From Pseudomonadota bacterium (GTDB lineage Bacteria; Pseudomonadota; Gammaproteobacteria; Xanthomonadales; Xanthomonadaceae), in contig JAEXBT010000127.1 in NCBI GenBank assembly GCA_023393895.1, forward strand, positions 1-36,502: a stretch of DNA of 36,502 nucleotides. The letters are read 5' to 3'. Made by a program: the position numbers and the translations under genes. Positions 32,569 to 36,502 of this stretch are shown here, piece by piece. The notes beneath the pieces were generated by a model. That model was not told the origin of the DNA. It saw nothing but the letters and a program-made list of their open reading frames with translations, and searched no databases. Each line of letters opens with the position of its first letter. Position 1 is the stretch's first letter.

Positions 32569-32574
32569 TACGAT
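32569..32574 (+). promoter_or_regulatory. Candidate -10 element of fabA, 7 nt before the start codon
   Basis: TACGAT (4 of 6 matches to TATAAT) ends 7 bases before the fabA ATG, with no Shine-Dalgarno sequence between. TTACAC lies 17 bases upstream as a poor -35. The match is modest, but the position repeats that of rlmI, rmuC, folE and the DUF2239 gene. I see no FabR or DesT operator that I can name. Confidence 0.35.
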
Positions 32575-32581
32575 TGCGTCG

Positions 32582-33097
32582 ATGACCCGACCCCACGCTT
32601 TCGACCGCGAAGCCCTGCTCGCCTGCGCCCGTGGCGAGCTGTTCGGCCAGGACAACGCCAGGCTGCCGGCACCGCCGATGCTGATGTTCGATCGCATCAC
32701 CCACATCAGCGAAGAGGGGGGCGCGTTCGGCAAGGGTCGCATCGAGGCCGAACTCGATGTCACCCCGGAGCTGTGGTTCTTCGATTGCCACTTCATCGGC
32801 GATCCGGTGATGCCGGGCTGCCTGGGCCTGGACGCGATGTGGCAGCTGACCGGCTTCTTCCTGCCGTGGATGGGCGAATCCGGCCGCGGCCGCGCGCTCG
32901 GCGTCGGTGAGGTGAAGTTCACCGGGCAGATCCTGCCGAAGGCGAAGCTGGTGCGTTACGAGATCGACATCCGCCGGGTGATGCGCGGGCGGCTGCGCAT
33001 GGTCATCGCCGATGGCCGCACCCTGGTCGATGGCCGCGAGATCTACACCGCCAGCAACATGCGCGTGGGCCTGTTCAATTCGACGGAGGATTTCTGA
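32582..33097 (+). CDS. fabA: 3-hydroxydecanoyl-[ACP] dehydratase/isomerase FabA
   Basis: 171-residue cytoplasmic enzyme that dehydrates 3-hydroxydecanoyl-ACP and isomerises the trans-2 to the cis-3 product, introducing the double bond of bacterial unsaturated fatty acids. The catalytic His70 ([15 protein letters not shown]) and Asp84 (LGLDAMWQL) are in exactly the positions of E. coli FabA, and the length matches. The ATG at 32582 gives this match; upstream in-frame sequence is not protein-like. The fabB start overlaps the fabA stop (TGATG), so the two are coupled. Confidence 0.97.
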   Translation: MTRPHAFDREALLACARGELFGQDNARLPAPPMLMFDRITHISEEGGAFGKGRIEAELDVTPELWFFDCHFIGDPVMPGCLGLDAMWQLTGFFLPWMGESGRGRALGVGEVKFTGQILPKAKLVRYEIDIRRVMRGRLRMVIADGRTLVDGREIYTASNMRVGLFNSTEDF

Positions 33098-34305
33098 TGC
33101 GGCGCGTGGTGGTCACCGGCTACGGCATCGTCTCACCGCTCGGCAATGATGCGGACACCGTGGCACGTTCGCTGCGCGAAGGCCGCAGCGGCATCCGCGC
33201 AATGCCGCAGTACGCAGAACTCGGCATGCGCTCTCAGGTGGCGGGCGTGTGCGACATCGATCTTGATGCCGAGATCGAACGCAAGCAGAAGCGCTTCATG
33301 GGCGATGCCGCGGCCTACGCTCATGTCTCGATGCGTGACGCGGTCGCCGACGCCGGCCTTGATCCTGAATCACTGCGTTCGCCCCGGGTCGGCCTGATCG
33401 CCGGAAGCGGCGGCGGTTCGCCGGAATGGCAGCTCGCCACCTCCGACCTGATGCGCGAGAAGGGCCTGCGCAAGGTCGGGCCGTACATGGTGCCGCGCAC
33501 GATGTGCTCGACGGTCTCGGCCACGCTCGCCACCGCGTTCGGGTTGCAGGGCGTGAGCTACTCGCTCTCGGCAGCCTGCGCGACTTCCGCGCACTGCATC
33601 GGTGCGGCGGCCGACCTGATCCGCCACGGCGCGCAGGACATCGTCTTCGCCGGCGGCGGCGAGGAGGAGCACTGGGTGATGAGCTGCATGTTCGATGCGA
33701 TGGGCGCGCTTTCCACCCATTTCAACGACACCCCGGCTGTCGCCTCGCGGCCGTACGACGCCAACCGCGACGGCTTCGTGATCGGCTCGGGCGGCGGCAT
33801 GCTGGTGCTCGAGGACTACGAACACGCGAAGGCGCGCGGCGCGCGCATCCATGCCGAACTCATCGGCTACGGCGTGACCAGCGACGGCGCCGACATGGTG
33901 GCGCCGAGCGGCGAGGGCGCGGTGCGTTGCATGAAGATGGCGATGGAGGGCGTCGGCCGCGGCATCGACTACCTCAACACCCATGGCACCTCGACGCCAC
34001 TGGGCGATGTCACCGAGCTGGCCGCGGTGCGCGAGGTGTTCGGCGACGCGATGCCGCCGCTGTCGTCGACCAAGGCGCTGTCCGGCCACTCGCTCGGCGC
34101 CGCCAGCGTGCATGAGGCGATCTACAGCCTGTTGATGATGCGCGACGGTTTCATCGCCGCCTCGCACCACATCGAGCAGCTCGATCCGCGTTGCGAAGGC
34201 TTTCCGATCGTGCGCGAGACCCGCGACGCGAAGCTCGACACGGTGATGTCGAACAGTTTCGGTTTCGGCGGCACCAACGCCACGCTGGTGTTCGCGCGCG
34301 CCTGA
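33097..34305 (+). CDS. fabB: Beta-ketoacyl-ACP synthase I FabB
   Basis: 402-residue condensing enzyme that elongates the cis-unsaturated acyl-ACP made by FabA. The catalytic triad is Cys161 ([13 protein letters not shown]), His296 ([11 protein letters not shown]) and His331 ([13 protein letters not shown]), close to the positions of E. coli FabB (163, 298, 333). The thiolase-fold motifs [10 protein letters not shown] and C-terminal [14 protein letters not shown] are also present. The gene overlaps fabA by one base, forming the fabAB operon common in gammaproteobacteria, and ends at a strong terminator. Confidence 0.97.
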   Translation: MRRVVVTGYGIVSPLGNDADTVARSLREGRSGIRAMPQYAELGMRSQVAGVCDIDLDAEIERKQKRFMGDAAAYAHVSMRDAVADAGLDPESLRSPRVGLIAGSGGGSPEWQLATSDLMREKGLRKVGPYMVPRTMCSTVSATLATAFGLQGVSYSLSAACATSAHCIGAAADLIRHGAQDIVFAGGGEEEHWVMSCMFDAMGALSTHFNDTPAVASRPYDANRDGFVIGSGGGMLVLEDYEHAKARGARIHAELIGYGVTSDGADMVAPSGEGAVRCMKMAMEGVGRGIDYLNTHGTSTPLGDVTELAAVREVFGDAMPPLSSTKALSGHSLGAASVHEAIYSLLMMRDGFIAASHHIEQLDPRCEGFPIVRETRDAKLDTVMSNSFGFGGTNATLVFARA

Positions 34306-34320
34306 GCTTTGATGCTCCAC

Positions 34321-34348
34321 GAAAAAGCGCCCTGCGGGGCGCTTTTTC
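34321..34348. terminator. Strong bidirectional terminator after fabB
   Basis: GAAAAAGCGCCC (34321-34332) pairs perfectly with GGGCGCTTTTTC (34337-34348) around the loop TGCG. The 12-bp stem carries its own A and T runs, so it can act on both strands: for fabB from the left and for the convergent histone-like gene, whose stop is 20 bases to the right. Confidence 0.93.
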
Positions 34349-34368
34349 GATGGGCGGGAAAGCAACGC

Positions 34369-35208
34369 TCAGCTGCGGTCGCGCCGGCCCTGCGTGCGGC
34401 GAACGCGTGCGCTCAGGTGCGACTGGATTGCGGTCAGTCCACCCGCTTCCAGCTTCTTCTGCTGCGCGATGTTGCGCGCGCGGTCGTTGGCGTAGCCACC
34501 ATGCAGGCCACCCTGCCCCGCTTCATTGAGGTCATGGATATTCGCGGTGCGCTTGCCGCGGGTCTCTTGTGCGGCGTCGAACGGTGGCGCCGGGGCCTTG
34601 CGGGTCGCCCGCTTTGCCGCAGGCGTGATCGCCTGCTTGCGCATGGTCGACTTGCTGGCGGCGACTGTCTTCCTGGCCACCTGCTTCGTGGTCTTCTTTG
34701 CGGCCTTCTTTACGGCTTTCTTGGCCGTCTTGCGGGCCTTCATGGTGTCACCGGCTTCATCGTCTGCGCGCTTGCGCACGCGCATGCGCGAGGCGGTGAA
34801 GTCCTTGTCGGGCGCACGTGCGCGCGACACCGCGGCCTTGCGGGTCACCCGACGCTTGGGTGCGGCCTTCGGCACGATGCCGGCCTTCTCATTGCGGCGC
34901 GCCACCTTCAACTGGCCCTCGAAACGCTTGAGGATGTCGCCGATCAGCGCCAGCTTGTCCTTGCTGCGCTGCTGGTTGGCGGTGCCGCTCGCGCCGCGCT
35001 TGCTGCCGGTCTTCTCGCGCAGGGCGATGCGCTGGCGCTGCAGCTGATCGCGCGCCTTGTCGCGCAGGGCACGCACACGCTCGACGCGGCGGTCGAGCTG
35101 GCTGGCGGAAAAGGCACGCAGGGCGTTGATGCGCGATTCCTCGAAAAGCTTCATTTCCGTGGCGTTGAGCAGCTTGCTGGCCTGGGCCTTGGTGAACGTG
35201 GCGGGCAT
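34369..35208 (-). CDS. Histone-H1-like basic protein with conserved N- and C-terminal segments
   Basis: 279-residue highly basic protein, probably nucleic-acid-binding, exact function unknown. Residues 1-105 are helical and charged (ATFTKAQASKLLNATEMKLF, then RVERVRALRDKARDQLQRQR and GDILKRFEGQL). Residues 113-205 are a low-complexity Lys/Ala/Arg linker with histone-H1-like KAVKKAAKKTTK repeats. Residues 206-279 form a third part (NIHDLNEAGQGGLHGGYANDRARNI then SHLSARVRRTQGRRDRS) ending in a basic tail. Ribosome binding site AAGGAG. No signal peptide, so cytoplasmic; nucleoid binding is inferred from composition. Its AT-like -10 (TAGGCT) lies beside an 8-bp inverted repeat. It may be a stationary-phase or stress chromatin protein. 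Confidence 0.72.
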   Translation of the reverse strand: MPATFTKAQASKLLNATEMKLFEESRINALRAFSASQLDRRVERVRALRDKARDQLQRQRIALREKTGSKRGASGTANQQRSKDKLALIGDILKRFEGQLKVARRNEKAGIVPKAAPKRRVTRKAAVSRARAPDKDFTASRMRVRKRADDEAGDTMKARKTAKKAVKKAAKKTTKQVARKTVAASKSTMRKQAITPAAKRATRKAPAPPFDAAQETRGKRTANIHDLNEAGQGGLHGGYANDRARNIAQQKKLEAGGLTAIQSHLSARVRRTQGRRDRS

Positions 35209-35248
35209 GGCACTCTCCTTCGTGGTTTGTTCCAGCCTAAGCGAAGTG

Positions 35249-35270
35249 GCGATGACAGGCGCGTCATCGC
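35249..35270. repeat. 8-bp inverted repeat upstream of the histone-like gene
   Basis: GCGATGAC (35249-35256) and GTCATCGC (35263-35270) around a 6-base spacer, in the 173-base gap between the divergent histone-like gene and the lipoprotein gene. It falls in the expected -35 zone of the histone-like gene's candidate promoter (-10 at 35234-35239, minus strand), so it may be a regulator's operator. Confidence 0.5.
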
Positions 35271-35381
35271 GATGGCATCACGGCTGAAACGGGTTGCGCG
35301 CAAGCGGCGAAGACGAAGTCCTGCATGCCGCGTTCGCGACAAGGGCGTAAGCTGGTGGTTCCCCACATTCTCCGGTCCGTC

Positions 35382-35726
35382 ATGCGCCCGATCGTTGCCG
35401 TCCTTCCGCTTACCCTGCTGATCCTTGCCGCGTGCGATGCGCCGGCGCCTGATGCCGATACCACGGCGGATCCGCGCGCGGCGGCGCCATCGGCGGCACC
35501 TGCCAGCGCCGCCGCTACCGAAGCGCACCGCAAGGCCAGCACGGACCTGGATGCCGTGCTGCAGTCGCTGCCAGCGGATGCCGGCATCGACCAGGAACAG
35601 GCGGCGTGGAAGGCGAACCTCGTCACCAGCTGCGAGACCGTGACGCCCGAGGACGAGCGGCTGGGTTGCGAAACCCGGCTGATGGAGGCGCGCGTCAGCA
35701 GCCTGCGCGAGCGCTTCGCGAACTGA
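35382..35726 (+). CDS. Small predicted lipoprotein with C-terminal LprI-like segment
   Basis: 114-residue protein with a lipoprotein signal peptide (MRPIVAVLPLTLLILAAC, lipobox Cys18). After an Ala/Pro/Thr-rich linker of about 30 residues, the C-terminal 45 residues (AAWKANLVTSCETVTPEDER, GCETRLMEARVSSLRERF) have W-x-C-x-C-L-x-R-x-L spacing like the C-terminal half of LprI/DUF1311 proteins, some of which inhibit lysozyme. The resemblance is slight and only two cysteines are present in that part, so function is uncertain. The next gene, on the opposite strand, ends 3 bases after its stop. Confidence 0.7.
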   Translation: MRPIVAVLPLTLLILAACDAPAPDADTTADPRAAAPSAAPASAAATEAHRKASTDLDAVLQSLPADAGIDQEQAAWKANLVTSCETVTPEDERLGCETRLMEARVSSLRERFAN

Positions 35727-35729
35727 ACC

Positions 35730-36502
35730 TCAGGCCGGCGGCACCAGCACGCCGGTTTCGAGCGCGCCGCGCAAGGCATCGAGCCACGCCTGCGGCTGGA
35801 TGCCCCTTTCCTCGCGCCAGTCGGCGTCGTAGAGCGTCTCGCGGTAGCGCGCGCCGCGGTCGCAGAGCAGGGTGACGATGCTGCCCTGCTCGCCGGCTTC
35901 GCGCATGCGTTGGGCGAGCTGGAGGCAGGCCACGAGGTTGGTGCCGGATGAGCCGCCATAACGGAAGCCCAGCCGCTCCTCCAGCAACAGCATCGCCGCG
36001 ATCGACGCGACATCGGCCACCTCGATCACTTCATCGACCACGCCGAACTGGAAGCTCGGCTCCACGTTCTGCCTGCCGATGCCCTCGATCAGGCTCAGGC
36101 AGTCCACGTGCGCGTCGCGGTCGCGCTGCGGCCAGGCCTTGGCGTAGACCATGCCGGCCGGCTCGGCGACAGCCAGCCGGGTCGGCAGGCCGCGATAGCG
36201 CAGGTAGCGGCCGATCGTGGCCGAGGTGCCGCCGGTACCGACGCCGCAAACGATCCATGCCGGCGCGGGATGCGGCTCGCGTGCCATCTGGCCAATGATC
36301 GATTCGGCGATGTTGTTGTTGCCGCGCCAGTCGGTGGCACGCTCGGCCAGGCCGAACTGGTCGAGGAAGCAGGCGCCGTTCGCGGCGATCTCGCGTGCCC
36401 GCGCCTGCGTGCACATGCCCGGTGGTGTCAGGTCGCAATGGGCGCCCAGTTCGCGGATCGCGGCGATCTTCCCCGGTGATGTGCAATCGGGCATCACGGC
36501 GG
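35730..36502 (-). CDS. PLP-dependent cysteine synthase-fold protein (Cds1/desulfhydrase-like), truncated at window edge
   Basis: C-terminal 257 residues of a type II PLP enzyme; the N-terminal part, including the PLP Lys, is beyond base 36502. The visible region has the asparagine block GNNNIAESIIGQM, the phosphate-binding loop GVGTGGTSATIGRYL, and a C-terminal GGSSGTNLVACLQLA. The segment CDRGARYRETLYDADW resembles the terminal motif of Cds1-type L-cysteine desulfhydrases rather than CysK/CysM, which usually end sooner. No start lies in the window: the frame runs open through the right edge. Likely acts on cysteine or O-acetylserine in sulfur metabolism; exact reaction not determinable from this fragment. 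Confidence 0.85.
   Translation of the reverse strand, partial: AVMPDCTSPGKIAAIRELGAHCDLTPPGMCTQARAREIAANGACFLDQFGLAERATDWRGNNNIAESIIGQMAREPHPAPAWIVCGVGTGGTSATIGRYLRYRGLPTRLAVAEPAGMVYAKAWPQRDRDAHVDCLSLIEGIGRQNVEPSFQFGVVDEVIEVADVASIAAMLLLEERLGFRYGGSSGTNLVACLQLAQRMREAGEQGSIVTLLCDRGARYRETLYDADWREERGIQPQAWLDALRGALETGVLVPPA

Noticed and set aside
1..36502. Mobile elements, prophage, CRISPR or defence genes
   Set aside because: No transposase, integrase, terminal repeats, direct-repeat array, restriction or toxin-antitoxin genes were seen; gene content looks like stable chromosome.

Overview
The window is GC-rich, gene-dense chromosomal DNA from a gammaproteobacterium. The gene content (a mlaFEDCB cluster with mlaA attached, phenylalanine hydroxylase, a fabA-fabB pair, DUF2239 and DUF3240 proteins, a copper nitrite reductase) most resembles the Xanthomonadaceae/Lysobacteraceae (Lysobacter, Luteimonas, Thermomonas and relatives). 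That placement is inferred from protein style, not from a search. I saw no tRNA, rRNA, CRISPR array, insertion sequence, integrase or phage gene. The window begins inside a fructose-1,6-bisphosphatase gene and ends inside a cysteine-synthase-fold gene.

Layout. 1-9.5 kb: mostly minus-strand housekeeping and membrane genes: fbp (partial), a DUF389 membrane protein, a DesK/LuxR-type two-component pair, phenylalanine 4-monooxygenase, a YjdF-like membrane protein, a patatin-like lipoprotein, a GYF-AIM24 protein and a rhomboid protease. 9.5-19.4 kb: rlmI, then a same-strand series: cytochrome b561, OmpR-type regulator, sensor kinase, periplasmic adaptor, heavy-metal RND pump, DUF3240 protein and TolC-type outer membrane channel. 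Several of these genes overlap, so the set looks like one metal sensing and export locus with a redox protein at its head. 19.4-21.7 kb: a VIT/CCC1 family metal transporter and rmuC. 21.8-25.9 kb, minus strand: mlaF-E-D-C-B-A, the retrograde phospholipid transport system that keeps the outer membrane asymmetric. 26.2-29.5 kb: a glycine-zipper protein followed by a very clear terminator, folE, a DUF2239 protein and an MFS exporter. 29.5-32.4 kb, minus strand: nirK (copper nitrite reductase fused to cytochrome c), nirV and a SCO-type copper/redox protein, preceded by an FNR/DNR-like box. 32.6-34.3 kb: fabA-fabB for unsaturated fatty acid synthesis, with a strong terminator. 34.4-36.5 kb: a chimeric histone-H1-like basic protein, a small lipoprotein and the partial PLP enzyme.

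How the parts fit. The nirK-nirV-sco operon gives the cell nitrite reduction to NO, and the FNR/DNR-like box suggests control by oxygen limitation or NO. The RND locus carries the transmembrane signature of Cu(I)/Ag(I) pumps, so the window holds both a copper enzyme with a possible copper chaperone and a probable copper exporter. mla and fabAB both concern the envelope and its lipids.

The observations I find most worth following are: (1) cytochrome b561 at the head of the metal-efflux locus, with a His/acidic tail; (2) a repeated arrangement in which a -10-like hexamer ends exactly 6 nt (once 7 nt) before the start codon with no Shine-Dalgarno sequence, suggesting leaderless mRNAs; (3) the three-part histone-H1-like protein; (4) the nirK promoter region, where an FNR-like box is followed by a hairpin. 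I did not find a clearly new defence or mobile system.
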